Shown here: positions 1 through 7,171 of the stretch, in pieces
Layout: each line of letters starts with the position of its first letter
Position numbering within the stretch: position 1 is the stretch's first letter
Origin: DATGYC01 sp035298385
GTDB lineage: Bacteria; Bacillota; Sulfobacillia; Symbiobacteriales; Symbiobacteriaceae
Assembly (NCBI GenBank): GCA_035298385.1
Contig: DATGYC010000196.1
Span: 1-13,650 of the forward strand
Reading direction: 5' to 3'
Length of the DNA stretch: 13,650 nt
Notes under the pieces: generated by a model
The model's input: the letters and a program-made list of their open reading frames with translations, nothing else
The model's database searches: none
Told to the model about the DNA's origin: nothing
Translations under genes and position numbers: made by a program

Positions 1-207
1 CTCAAGAAGCGCGCGCTGGAGTGGGACTGAGGAGCGCCTTGCCATGACCGACACCGGTTCTGGAACAGGGACCGGGACCGAGCGGGTGATGGGTGGAGGA
101 ATGGCGCCGGGGCCAGAGGTGGGCCCCGGCTGCCACACCCGCCAGGCCAGGGTCGAGCTGAACAGGATCCCAGCGACCAGAAGCACCAGACTGGCGCCTG
201 ACGCCAA
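1..207 (-). CDS. Possible membrane-anchored protein, N-terminal part (runs off left edge)
   Basis: The leftward frame stays open from about 207 to base 1 and reads a short polar start, a single hydrophobic segment (about residues 5-24, LVLLVAGILFSSTLAW), then a proline-rich linker (PPPITRSVPVPVPEPV). This is the usual shape of a protein held in the membrane by an N-terminal anchor with an extracellular domain; the domain itself lies outside the window. The only start I can offer is a TTG at 205-207, preceded directly by GAAAGG, which is too close to be a good ribosome binding site, so the start is uncertain. A competing reading is rightward: a C-terminal tail ending at a TGA at 28-30, followed by a low-complexity 58-codon frame at 44-220 behind GAGGAG. 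I favour the leftward reading because it gives a sensible protein shape, but third-position GC is similar in both. Confidence 0.35.
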   Translation of the reverse strand, partial: MASGASLVLLVAGILFSSTLAWRVWQPGPTSGPGAIPPPITRSVPVPVPEPVSVMARRSSVPLQRALLE

Positions 208-265
208 CCTTTCGCTATGAGAGGAAGAGCGCCGCCGTTCGGGTCGCGACGTTCTGCATACGAAG

Positions 266-294
266 AGGAGGAGATGCGGCGTGCATCTCCTCCT
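266..294. promoter_or_regulatory. Perfect 12-bp inverted repeat (hairpin) in the 5' control region
   Basis: AGGAGGAGATGC (266-277) pairs perfectly with GCATCTCCTCCT (283-294) across a 5-base loop. The stem and loop sizes match the two clear terminators of this window, but no T-run follows on either strand. It could be a terminator for a rightward gene ending left of it, or a leader hairpin. Both arms contain AGGAGG-type sequence, on opposite strands, so RNA folding would hide a ribosome-binding-like motif. Confidence 0.45.
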
Positions 295-374
295 TGTGCG
301 AGTTATGCGTACATAGGAATTAGTAATTCGATATCGAATAGGAAGTGCGACACTCGTCTGAGGGGGAAAACTCT
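295..374 (+). promoter_or_regulatory. AT-rich control region with nested palindromes before the acylase gene
   Basis: This strip is much richer in A and T than its surroundings and holds two overlapping palindromes: GAATTA-G-TAATTC at 317-329 and the perfect 14-base ATTCGATATCGAAT at 326-339. They lie 36-58 bases before the chosen start at 375, a usual place for an operator. No convincing -35/-10 pair could be picked out. The ribosome binding site AGGGGG at 361-366 sits 8 bases before TTG 375. Confidence 0.35.
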
Positions 375-2843
375 TTGTTCGTCGCTGCCATCTCGCAACC
401 CGCTCCGACCCCGGCGCCCGAGCGGCGCCCCCGTCGCCGCTGGCTCCGCTACGTGGCCCTCGCTCTGGTAGCGCTGGTCGTGATCGTTGCTGGAGGTGGT
501 TACCTCTTCCTGCGGCGCTCGCTGCCTCAGGTGACCGGTGAACTGAACCTGAAGGGCCTGGGCGCCCCCGTCACCGTCACCCGAGACGAGCGGGGTATCC
601 CTCACATTGAGGCCCAGACCGAGGTCGATCTCTTCCGGGCCCAGGGCTATGTGACCGCTCAGGACCGCCTCTGGGAGATGGACCTGACCCGGCGCGCCGT
701 CGCCGGCCGTCTCGCCGAGGTGATGGGGGCGGGGATGCTGAGCACCGACAAGTTCTTCCGGACCCTGACCCTGCGGCGCGCCGCGGAGGCAAGCGTACCG
801 GAGCTCTCCGCCGAGACCGTCTCGATCCTGACCGCCTACGCCGAGGGCGTCAACGCCTTTATCGCGCAAGCGGTCGCAGCGGGGAGCCTCTCGCCGGAGT
901 TCACGCTCTTGGGCTACCAGCCGGAGCCCTGGTCGATCGTTGACTCGCTCTCGATCGGCAAGTATATGGCCTATGACATGAACGGCGATCAGATGGAGAG
1001 CGAGATCTTCCGTTACCAGATCCGCCAGGCCGTCGGCGACCAACTGACCAGCCAGCTCGTCCCGGCCTACCCCGAGGACGGCGTCACGATCATGAAGGCG
1101 GCGGCGGGAACGGCGGCCAAGAAGGCGGCCTTCGCCCCCATGCCGGCAGATGACAGCCAGATCGACGTCTCCGGCCTGATGGCCGCAGCGGTCTGGCCGG
1201 AGGAGTTCGTCGGCTCAAACAACTGGGTGATCAGCGGTCGGCTGACCGCCACGGGTAAGCCGTTGCTGGCGAATGACCCGCACCTGAGCCTGCGGACCCC
1301 CTCGATCTGGTACCAGAGCCACCTGATGGTCAAGGGCGGCCTGAACGTGATCGGCGTGACGATTCCGGGCGCCCCCGGCCTGATCCTCGGTCACAACGAG
1401 AAGATCGCCTGGGGCATGACCAACACGGATCCGGACGTCCTTGATCTCTACATGGAGCGGCGCAACCCGGCCAACCCGTACCAGTTCGAGTACATGGGCA
1501 CCTGGGAGGATGCGACGGTCCATAAGGAGTCGATCAAGGTCAAGGGCCAGGCTGACGTCCCGCTGGAGATCGTCGTCACCCGCCACGGCCCGATCGTCTC
1601 AGAGGTCGGCGGTACGGCAGAGAACCGGCCCCAGGAGGCGCTGGCCGCCAAGTGGACGGCCCACATGCCCTCCCGCGAGATCGAGGCGGTCCTGGCCTTC
1701 GACCGGGCGCAGAACTGGCAGGAGTTCCGCCAGGCGCTCCAGCTCTTCAAGGGCCCGACCCAGAACTTCGTCTTCGCCGCCGTCGACGGGACGATCGCCT
1801 ATCACGCCGGCGGCATGGTACCGATCCGGAATCAAGGCGACGGCATGGTTCCGGTCCCGGGCTGGGTCGACACCTATGAGTGGACGTCGTTCATTCCGTT
1901 CGATGAGATGCCCGAGGTGGTCAACCCGGCGGAGGGCTTCATCTCTACAGCGAACAACAAGGCTGTCGATGACGCCTATCCGTACTTCCTGACCTACGCC
2001 TGGGCGCAGCCCTATCGGGCGACCCGGATCCGGGAAGAGTTGACGGCCAAGGGCGGCCAGTTTACCGCTGACGACATGCAGAAGCTCCAGACCGACTACC
2101 TGGATCTGCAGGCGCGTTGGCTCGTCCCCGTACTGCTGAAGCAGATGGGCAGCGCCACCTTGACTGCCCAGGAGCAGAAGGCGCTCGCCCTGATCCAGTC
2201 GTGGGACTTCGCGGATAGCGCCGACAAGGGCGCCCCGCTGGTCTACCACGCCTGGTGGGACCAGTTGACCAAGCTGCTCTATGAGCCGAAGATGGGCGAG
2301 GATCTCTACGGTCAGATGACAGACAAGGGCCTGATCACGGACGCCATCCTGCGCCAGGCGGTCGCTGGTCAGCCAAACGAGTGGGTGACGGCAGCAGGTG
2401 GCTTAGCGAAGCTGGCCCAGGACTCCTTCAAGGCGACCGTCGCCGACCTCGCCAGCCGCTTCGGCAGCGATCCGCACAAGTGGACCTGGGGCGAGTTCCA
2501 CCGGATTGGGCCAGCCCACCCGATCGGTGCAGAGGTGGCGGCGCTCGGCTGGCTCCTCAATCCGAGGTCCCAGGCGGTCAGCGGCAGCGGCCTGACGGTC
2601 GGAGCGATGGGCTTCAACCGGTCCACCGGCAATGTCAACCTGGCGGCACCGTGGCGCCACGTGGTCGACTTCGCCGACATTCAGGGGAACTCCCGTGACA
2701 TCCTGAATCCCGGCCAGGCGGGTCACCCGCTCAGCCCGTGGTACACAAGCCAAGCGGACCAGCACGTGGCGGGGGCACTCCAGCCGATGTTGATGAAGCC
2801 AGCGGCGTACGCCAGCGGCAAGAAGCTGACCCTGAAGCCCTGA
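375..2843 (+). CDS. Penicillin acylase-family Ntn hydrolase, membrane anchored
   Basis: An 822-residue member of the penicillin amidase family (peptidase family S45), whose members hydrolyse amide bonds of penicillins, cephalosporins or acyl-homoserine lactones. These enzymes are made as one chain and cut themselves so that an internal serine becomes the N-terminal nucleophile. That serine is Ser281 in GSNNW (codon 1215-1217), giving a beta chain of about 542 residues. Counting from it, beta position 23 is His (LLANDPHL), as in PvdQ-type acylases, where classical penicillin G acylase has Gln. The TANNK motif at beta 245-249 supplies the expected oxyanion-hole Asn. Residues about 20-45 form a transmembrane anchor after an Arg-rich stretch, so the enzyme probably faces outward. 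TTG 375 is chosen because AGGGGG lies 8 bases upstream; the in-frame GTG at 345 has poor spacing. It stands alone between its control region and a terminator. The natural substrate cannot be told from sequence. Confidence 0.92.
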   Translation: MFVAAISQPAPTPAPERRPRRRWLRYVALALVALVVIVAGGGYLFLRRSLPQVTGELNLKGLGAPVTVTRDERGIPHIEAQTEVDLFRAQGYVTAQDRLWEMDLTRRAVAGRLAEVMGAGMLSTDKFFRTLTLRRAAEASVPELSAETVSILTAYAEGVNAFIAQAVAAGSLSPEFTLLGYQPEPWSIVDSLSIGKYMAYDMNGDQMESEIFRYQIRQAVGDQLTSQLVPAYPEDGVTIMKAAAGTAAKKAAFAPMPADDSQIDVSGLMAAAVWPEEFVGSNNWVISGRLTATGKPLLANDPHLSLRTPSIWYQSHLMVKGGLNVIGVTIPGAPGLILGHNEKIAWGMTNTDPDVLDLYMERRNPANPYQFEYMGTWEDATVHKESIKVKGQADVPLEIVVTRHGPIVSEVGGTAENRPQEALAAKWTAHMPSREIEAVLAFDRAQNWQEFRQALQLFKGPTQNFVFAAVDGTIAYHAGGMVPIRNQGDGMVPVPGWVDTYEWTSFIPFDEMPEVVNPAEGFISTANNKAVDDAYPYFLTYAWAQPYRATRIREELTAKGGQFTADDMQKLQTDYLDLQARWLVPVLLKQMGSATLTAQEQKALALIQSWDFADSADKGAPLVYHAWWDQLTKLLYEPKMGEDLYGQMTDKGLITDAILRQAVAGQPNEWVTAAGGLAKLAQDSFKATVADLASRFGSDPHKWTWGEFHRIGPAHPIGAEVAALGWLLNPRSQAVSGSGLTVGAMGFNRSTGNVNLAAPWRHVVDFADIQGNSRDILNPGQAGHPLSPWYTSQADQHVAGALQPMLMKPAAYASGKKLTLKP

Positions 2844-2854
2844 TGACGGAAGCG

Positions 2855-2885
2855 ACTCCCCGCCGACAGATCGGCGGGGAGTTTT
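2855..2885 (+). terminator. Rho-independent terminator after the acylase gene
   Basis: ACTCCCCGCCGA (2855-2866) pairs perfectly with TCGGCGGGGAGT (2871-2882) across a CAGA loop, followed by TTTTCGCTTT. It starts 12 bases after the stop codon and ends transcription of the acylase before the transport operon. Confidence 0.92.
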
Positions 2886-2930
2886 CGCTTTGTGATAAAG
2901 AGAACAAACTACGATTTGATTACATGTCTT

Positions 2931-2958
2931 TTGTGTATATGGTATAGTTGTATATACA
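2931..2958 (+). promoter_or_regulatory. Probable promoter of the sugar-transport operon
   Basis: TTGTGT (2931-2936) and TATACA (2953-2958), 16 bases apart, fit a housekeeping-sigma -35/-10 pair within the most AT-rich stretch of the window. TATAGT at 2943-2948 is an alternative -10. An inverted repeat, TGTATAT (2934-2940) and ATATACA (2952-2958), overlaps both elements and could also be a binding site. Confidence 0.5.
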
Positions 2959-2963
2959 TAATA

Positions 2964-2980
2964 GTTAACGACCCGTTAAC
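2964..2980. promoter_or_regulatory. Perfect palindrome at the presumed transcription start: likely operator
   Basis: GTTAACG-ACC-CGTTAAC is a perfect inverted repeat with 7-base arms, just downstream of the -10 candidate and 27 bases before the start codon region. A repressor bound here would block transcription start. Sugar ABC operons are commonly controlled by LacI- or ROK-type repressors that bind such palindromes. No regulator gene is in the window, so the family is a guess. Confidence 0.55.
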
Positions 2981-3006
2981 AACATCACATGGGGAGGTTC
3001 CACCAG

Positions 3007-4293
3007 TTGAAGAAGCAACTCTTTGCCCTTCTGACTGCCACTGCCATCGCCCTCGCTGCCTGCTCAGGCTCGAAGGCCCCTGAACAGGCCCCGGCTACGG
3101 AGACCAAGAAGGCGGAACCCGCAACCGTCTCTGTCTGGTCTTGGCGCCCCCAGGATAAGGACCTCTGGACCAAGGTTCAGGAGAAGCTCCAGGCCAAGGG
3201 CGACCCGATCACCATTGACTTCCGCGGCGTGAAGTCGACCGAGTACGACTCCGTCCTCCAGACCTCCATGAACGGTGGCGATGGCCCGGACATCTTCGCT
3301 GCACGTGGCGGCTCGGGCACCAAGAAGTACGCGGAGGCGAACCAGATCCTCCCCCTGAACGACCTGGACCTGAAGGGCTTTGACCAGGGCATCCTGGACC
3401 AGGCCTCCTTCAACCAGAAGGTCTACGCGGTGCCCTTCGCTGTTCAGACCCTCACCTTCTTCTACAACCAGGAGATCTTCGACCAGAACGGCCTCAAGGT
3501 GCCGGCGACCTGGGACGAGCTGATGAAGAGCATGGAGGCCCTCAAGGCCAAGGGGATCACCCCGATCGCCATGGGCGGCAAGGACGGCTACGCCCTCTGC
3601 CTGATGGTCGATACCATCGGCGCCACCGACCTGGGCAACAAGTGGGCTCAGGACGCGATCGCTGGCAAGACCAACTTCGCTGATGCCTCCTTCAAGGGCG
3701 TCATGAAGAAGGTCGATTCGCTGAAGCAGTACGCCCAGAAGGACTTCATGGCGACCGCTCAGAAGGATGCCCGTACCCTCTTCGCCACCGGTCAGACGGC
3801 CATGATCATCGACGGCATCTGGGCCGTTGAGACCTACTACCTGAAGACCAACCCGAACATCAAGCTGGGCTCCTTCCTCGCTCCCCCGACCAAGGCTGGT
3901 GACCCCGTCGCCCTTTACCCGTACGTCGATGGCGGCTACGCCGTTAACGCCGGGACGAAGGTCAAGGCTGCCGCTCTGAAGGTTGCGGCCTTCACCGCCT
4001 CCGACGAGTTCGCGCAGATGTACGCGGACGCGTTTGCTGAGATCCCCGGCAACAAGAACGTCAAGTTCCCCGACTCCAAGCCGATGCTCAAGAAGGCTGT
4101 TCAGCAGAAGAACGAGGTCGGCCTGAAGACCCTCTTCCGGATCCGCTCGCCGTTCGATGGCGGCGCCCCGGATATCTCGACCTCGCTGGGCGCCAACCTG
4201 CAGGGCATGCTCTCCGGCAAGATCACCCCGGATCAGGCGGCTGATGCGGTCCAGAAGGATCTCGCCTCCTGGTACCCGGCCTTCAAGAAGTAG
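3007..4293 (+). CDS. ABC transporter extracellular sugar-binding lipoprotein
   Basis: A 428-residue family 1 solute-binding protein that captures a sugar or oligosaccharide outside the cell and hands it to the two permeases encoded next. A lipoprotein signal opens the protein (MKKQLFALLTATAIALAAC): lipobox LAAC with Cys19 as the lipid-attachment site, then a Lys/Glu/Pro-rich linker. The mature part shows family features: TVSVWSW at the first strand, DGPDIFAARG, then a YAVPFAVQTLTFFYN segment and a PATWDELMKSMEALK helix. TTG 3007 is chosen because GGGGAGG (2991-2997) lies 9 bases upstream and this start places the signal peptide exactly. The in-frame ATG at 2989 precedes that site and would add six odd residues. 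The ligand cannot be read from the sequence. It is first in its operon, 9 bases before the permease gene. Confidence 0.95.
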   Translation: MKKQLFALLTATAIALAACSGSKAPEQAPATETKKAEPATVSVWSWRPQDKDLWTKVQEKLQAKGDPITIDFRGVKSTEYDSVLQTSMNGGDGPDIFAARGGSGTKKYAEANQILPLNDLDLKGFDQGILDQASFNQKVYAVPFAVQTLTFFYNQEIFDQNGLKVPATWDELMKSMEALKAKGITPIAMGGKDGYALCLMVDTIGATDLGNKWAQDAIAGKTNFADASFKGVMKKVDSLKQYAQKDFMATAQKDARTLFATGQTAMIIDGIWAVETYYLKTNPNIKLGSFLAPPTKAGDPVALYPYVDGGYAVNAGTKVKAAALKVAAFTASDEFAQMYADAFAEIPGNKNVKFPDSKPMLKKAVQQKNEVGLKTLFRIRSPFDGGAPDISTSLGANLQGMLSGKITPDQAADAVQKDLASWYPAFKK

Positions 4294-4302
4294 GGGTAAC
4301 CG

Positions 4303-5229
4303 ATGCGGCATACGCAAAAGGGCCTGGGGCGATACAGCTATTGGCTGTTCCTCGCCCCGGCCCTCCTCCTCTATGTAACCTTCCGAATCTATCCGTTCCT
4401 GGACTCCGTGGCGCTCAGCTTCTACAAGTGGAACGGCGTCCCCGGTTCGCCCAAGGTCTGGGTCGGCTTTGAGAACTACCTCCGGATTCTGGTCCAGGAG
4501 CCCTTTGCGCCGATGTGGCGGCGGGCCTTCGGGCATAACCTGATCGTCGTTGGGTTGATGCTGGTCTGGTCGACCGGCATGGGCGTACTCTTGGCCTGGA
4601 TGCTGACGCAGATCAAGCGGGGCGCCGGGTTCTACAAGACGATGGTCTTCCTGCCCAACACGATCTCGATCGCCGTCACCGGCTTCCTCTGGTCGCTGCT
4701 GCTCAACCCGCAGTTCGGCGCCGTCAACTTCCTGCTGAAGAAGGTTGGGTTGGGCGCCCTGGCGCTCCCCTGGCTTGGTGACAGCAAGTTGGCGCTGCCC
4801 ACGGTCATCGCCATCCAGGTCTGGCACGGCCTGGGCTTCCCGGTGCTGGTCGCCCTCGCCGCGATGCTCAGCGTGCCCAAGGAGATCCTGGAGGCGGCAG
4901 AGGTGGACGGGGCCAACCGGTTCCTCCAGTTCTGGAAGATCACCTTCCCGATCATCCTGCCGAACGTGCTCAACCTGATCGCCCTCAACATCACGGGCGC
5001 CTTCGGCCTCTTTGAGATGGTCTTCGTGATGCAGGGCGCCGAGGCCGGTCCGTTCTACAGCACCGACCTGCTCGGTACGCTCTTCTACCGCACCGCCTTT
5101 GGCGGCATGGGCGCCACCGCCTCCGGCATGGGCCTAGGCGCCGCCCTCGCGGTCGTCACCTTCCTGATCGTCATCCCGCTCTCGCTGCTCTTGAGCCGGA
5201 TCCAGCGCCGGTTCCAGGTGGAGGTGTAG
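4303..5229 (+). CDS. Sugar ABC transporter permease, MalF type
   Basis: A 308-residue inner-membrane permease of the binding-protein-dependent carbohydrate transporter family, forming half of the transport channel. About six hydrophobic segments can be seen, beginning with YWLFLAPALLLYVTF near residue 15. The EAA loop, which docks onto the ATPase, lies at residues 197-220 (EAAEVDGA, ending in PIILP). The length is normal for MalF/UgpA/MsmF-like proteins that lack the large periplasmic loop of enterobacterial MalF. The gene starts 9 bases after the binding-protein stop, with AGGGG at 4292-4296 as ribosome binding site, and is followed after one base by the second permease gene. Confidence 0.95.
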   Translation: MRHTQKGLGRYSYWLFLAPALLLYVTFRIYPFLDSVALSFYKWNGVPGSPKVWVGFENYLRILVQEPFAPMWRRAFGHNLIVVGLMLVWSTGMGVLLAWMLTQIKRGAGFYKTMVFLPNTISIAVTGFLWSLLLNPQFGAVNFLLKKVGLGALALPWLGDSKLALPTVIAIQVWHGLGFPVLVALAAMLSVPKEILEAAEVDGANRFLQFWKITFPIILPNVLNLIALNITGAFGLFEMVFVMQGAEAGPFYSTDLLGTLFYRTAFGGMGATASGMGLGAALAVVTFLIVIPLSLLLSRIQRRFQVEV

Positions 5230-5230
5230 C

Positions 5231-6070
5231 ATGAAGATCTGGCAGAACACCCGCCTGCGCACCGCGGTCATCCTCTTTCACGTAGTCCTGATTGCGTACA
5301 CCGGAGTCGTGCTCTATCCGCTCTTCACCATGCTCCTGGGCTCGGTCAAGACGACGCGGGATCTCATCGTCAACCCCTACGGCTGGCCGGAGATCTTCAA
5401 CTGGTCGAACTACGCCCGGGCTTGGACCGAGGCGAACTTCGCCCTCTATGCGAAGAACTCGCTCTGGGTCACAGTGATTGCGACGCTCTCGATCCTGCTC
5501 TGTTCCTCGATGGCGGCCTTCATCTTGGGCCGCTTCAAGTTCAAGCTGAACGCGTGGATCTTCGGCTTCTTCGTCGCCGGTATGATCGTCTCAGGGCGCC
5601 TCTCGATCATCCCGCTCTTCCTGCTCCTGCGGGACCTGAAGCTCCTGAACTCCCATACGGGCCTGATTCTGGTCTACACGGCCAATGCCATGCCGTTCGC
5701 GATCTTCCTGCTGACGACCTTCTTCCGGCAGGTCCCGCATGAGCTGGAGGAGGCTGCCGTTGTGGAGGGGGCGGGGACCTGGACGATCTACTGGAAGATC
5801 ATGCTCCCGCTCGTCCGCCCGGCGCTGGCGACGGTGGCGATCTTCGAGTTCATGGGGATCTGGAACGACTTCTTCTTCCCCCTGATCTTCCTGCGCTCGG
5901 AGAAGCTGATGACGATTCCGGTCGGCCTCTCCGTCTTCTTCGGCGAGTACGCCACCGACTGGGCCACGCTCTTTGCGGCCCTGACGATCTCGGTCGTCCC
6001 CGTGATCGTCGCCTTCATCGTAGCGAGCCGACAGTTCATCGCTGGCCTAACCGCTGGTGCGATTAAGTAG
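5231..6070 (+). CDS. Sugar ABC transporter permease, MalG type
   Basis: A 279-residue permease, partner of the preceding one in the channel heterodimer. It has the short N-terminus and first membrane segment typical of MalG/MsmG proteins (VVLIAYTGVVLYPLFTMLLG), then LGSVK and a WP..FNWSNY..A segment common in the family. The EAA loop is at about residues 173-196 (EEAAVVEGAG, then IMLPLVRP). GGAGGTG at 5220-5226 lies inside the end of the upstream gene, four bases before this ATG, which suggests translational coupling. No ATP-binding subunit follows, so the transporter must use an ATPase encoded elsewhere, as is known for MsmK/MsmX-type shared ATPases. Confidence 0.95.
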   Translation: MKIWQNTRLRTAVILFHVVLIAYTGVVLYPLFTMLLGSVKTTRDLIVNPYGWPEIFNWSNYARAWTEANFALYAKNSLWVTVIATLSILLCSSMAAFILGRFKFKLNAWIFGFFVAGMIVSGRLSIIPLFLLLRDLKLLNSHTGLILVYTANAMPFAIFLLTTFFRQVPHELEEAAVVEGAGTWTIYWKIMLPLVRPALATVAIFEFMGIWNDFFFPLIFLRSEKLMTIPVGLSVFFGEYATDWATLFAALTISVVPVIVAFIVASRQFIAGLTAGAIK

Positions 6071-6081
6071 AGGTGAGGTCC

Positions 6082-6984
6082 ATGGCCCTGATCTCGTTTG
6101 ACTTGGATGGGGTTCTGCAGAAGAATCCGTTCGCGGCGGGCCATCCGCAGGGCGTCTTCGGGCGCCTGAAGGCGGCGCTGGCGCCGTACGTTGAAGCGGT
6201 CACCGGGACCGATGGCCCGCAGGCGGTGCACGTCGGTGCGGCGGTCGGGGCCGGGGCCTTTAACAGCCAGGCGCCCGTCGACGCAGCGACCGTTGCCCTG
6301 CGCCGGATCTACGGCGAACACCAGGCCCGCCTCGCGGCGGGAGAGCTGGTCGCCGCCTATGACTGGGACGAGATCGTCAACAAGGTCGGGGCGGAGCTCG
6401 GCTTCCCCGAGCAAGTCGACGTGGTCAAGCTGGTCGAGGAAGGGTGCGAGGTCCCGGGGCTGATCTGGTCCTACCCGGGCGCCGCCGCCTGCCTGCAGGG
6501 GCTGACCGATGCCGGTCATACGGTCGTCTCGATCACCAACGGCTACAAGTGCTACCAAGAGCCGGTGATGCGCAAGCTTGGCTTGCTGCAGTACCTGCGC
6601 GCGATGTACTCGCCGGAGTCGACCGGAGCGGCGAAGCCGGATCCGGGGATCTACCGGGCGGCTATTGCAGACTGGGGTGGGCCAGCGATTCATATTGGCG
6701 ACACCCTGCTGCAGGATGTGGCGGGCGCCGCCCGGGCCGCTGGCTTCCAGGCGATCTACATCTGCCAGATCCAGGCACCGGACGGCGAGGAGCTGCCGGC
6801 CCATCTAGCGGCTCTTGCCCCGTGGGAGCGCCCTGCCCAGGCCGCGGAGTGGCTGGGCGCCCGCCGGGCGCGCGAGATGAAGTTTGATCACACCCCGGCT
6901 GCAGCCTTAAAGGACTGCACCCCGGATGCAATCGTCGCCCGTCTGGACGAGGTTCAGGCCACGGTCGACTGGCTCCTCCGTTAG
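6082..6984 (+). CDS. HAD-superfamily hydrolase, likely phosphatase
   Basis: A 300-residue soluble protein with all four HAD motifs. Motif I is FDLDGV with nucleophile Asp7 and acid/base Asp9; motif II is SITNG with Thr152; motif III is AAKPDP with Lys185; motif IV is IGDTLLQD with Asp207 and Asp212. HAD phosphatases form an aspartyl-phosphate intermediate and need magnesium. The segment between motifs I and II (about residues 15-135) is large enough for a helical C1-type cap that would set substrate choice. Being last in the transport operon, 11 bases after the permease, it may act on a phosphorylated sugar derived from the imported substrate; that is inference. ATG 6082 is chosen over the in-frame GTG 6073 because AGAGG (6069-6073) lies 8 bases before it and it puts motif I in the usual N-terminal place. 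Residues after about 245 extend past the HAD core and are not recognised. Confidence 0.88.
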   Translation: MALISFDLDGVLQKNPFAAGHPQGVFGRLKAALAPYVEAVTGTDGPQAVHVGAAVGAGAFNSQAPVDAATVALRRIYGEHQARLAAGELVAAYDWDEIVNKVGAELGFPEQVDVVKLVEEGCEVPGLIWSYPGAAACLQGLTDAGHTVVSITNGYKCYQEPVMRKLGLLQYLRAMYSPESTGAAKPDPGIYRAAIADWGGPAIHIGDTLLQDVAGAARAAGFQAIYICQIQAPDGEELPAHLAALAPWERPAQAAEWLGARRAREMKFDHTPAAALKDCTPDAIVARLDEVQATVDWLLR

Positions 6985-7003
6985 CCCTCCCGCCCAACAA
7001 ACG

Positions 7004-7035
7004 ACAGCCCATCTGCAACTAAGCAGATGGGCTGT
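7004..7035 (+). terminator. Terminator closing the transport operon
   Basis: ACAGCCCATCTGC (7004-7016) pairs perfectly with GCAGATGGGCTGT (7023-7035) across a 6-base AACTAA loop, 19 bases after the HAD gene. The run after it is CTACATTTT, a weak T-tract, so termination may be partial. It separates the transport operon from the toxin/tail cluster. Confidence 0.85.
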
Positions 7036-7171
7036 CTACATTTTGATAATCTTTAAAATCAAGGAAAAATTTACGGGAACGGAGGAGGAAGATCGCACAA
7101 ATAAACGTATTTAGTTTAATGGCTGGAACGTTCTGTCGTTCTAGAATTCGGGTACGAAGGAGCGTGCTGCG
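7036..7171 (+). promoter_or_regulatory. AT-rich promoter and control region of the toxin/tail cluster
   Basis: This is the only AT-rich gap in front of the six-gene cluster, so its promoter should lie here. Candidate elements are TTGATA (7043-7048), TAAAAT (7054-7059) and TTTAAT (7115-7120), but none forms a well-spaced pair. Near the gene, GAACG (7126-7130) and CGTTC (7137-7141) form an inverted repeat with a 6-base gap. CGTTCT occurs twice, 8 bases apart (7129-7134, 7137-7142), and TTCTAGAA (7139-7146) is a palindrome. These may bind a regulator. The ribosome binding site AAGGAG (7157-7162) is 9 bases before ATG 7172. Confidence 0.5.

Noticed and set aside
44..220. Rightward 58-codon frame after GAGGAG
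   Set aside because: The ribosome site is reasonable, but the product is low complexity (TGSGTGTGTE), uses AGA and AGG codons that are rare here, and looks less like protein than the leftward membrane-anchor frame.
345..374. GTG 345 as start of the acylase
   Set aside because: The AGGAAG before it nearly abuts the GTG, while TTG 375 has AGGGGG at 8 bases and yields a more typical N-terminus before the membrane anchor.
303..1043. Leftward open frame of 246 codons opposite the acylase start
   Set aside because: It is antisense to the acylase anchor and alpha chain, shows no domain, and has biased shadow composition.
3064..4827. Long leftward open frame of 587 codons
   Set aside because: It lies opposite the binding-protein and permease genes, whose family motifs, signal peptide and ribosome binding sites are clear. 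Its product is an Asp/Arg/Leu/Gly-rich shadow, as expected from GC-rich codon bias.
7126..7141. LexA box before the toxin/tail cluster
   Set aside because: The half sites GAAC and GTTC are 8 bases apart (or abut in GAACGTTC), not 4 as the Gram-positive consensus requires.
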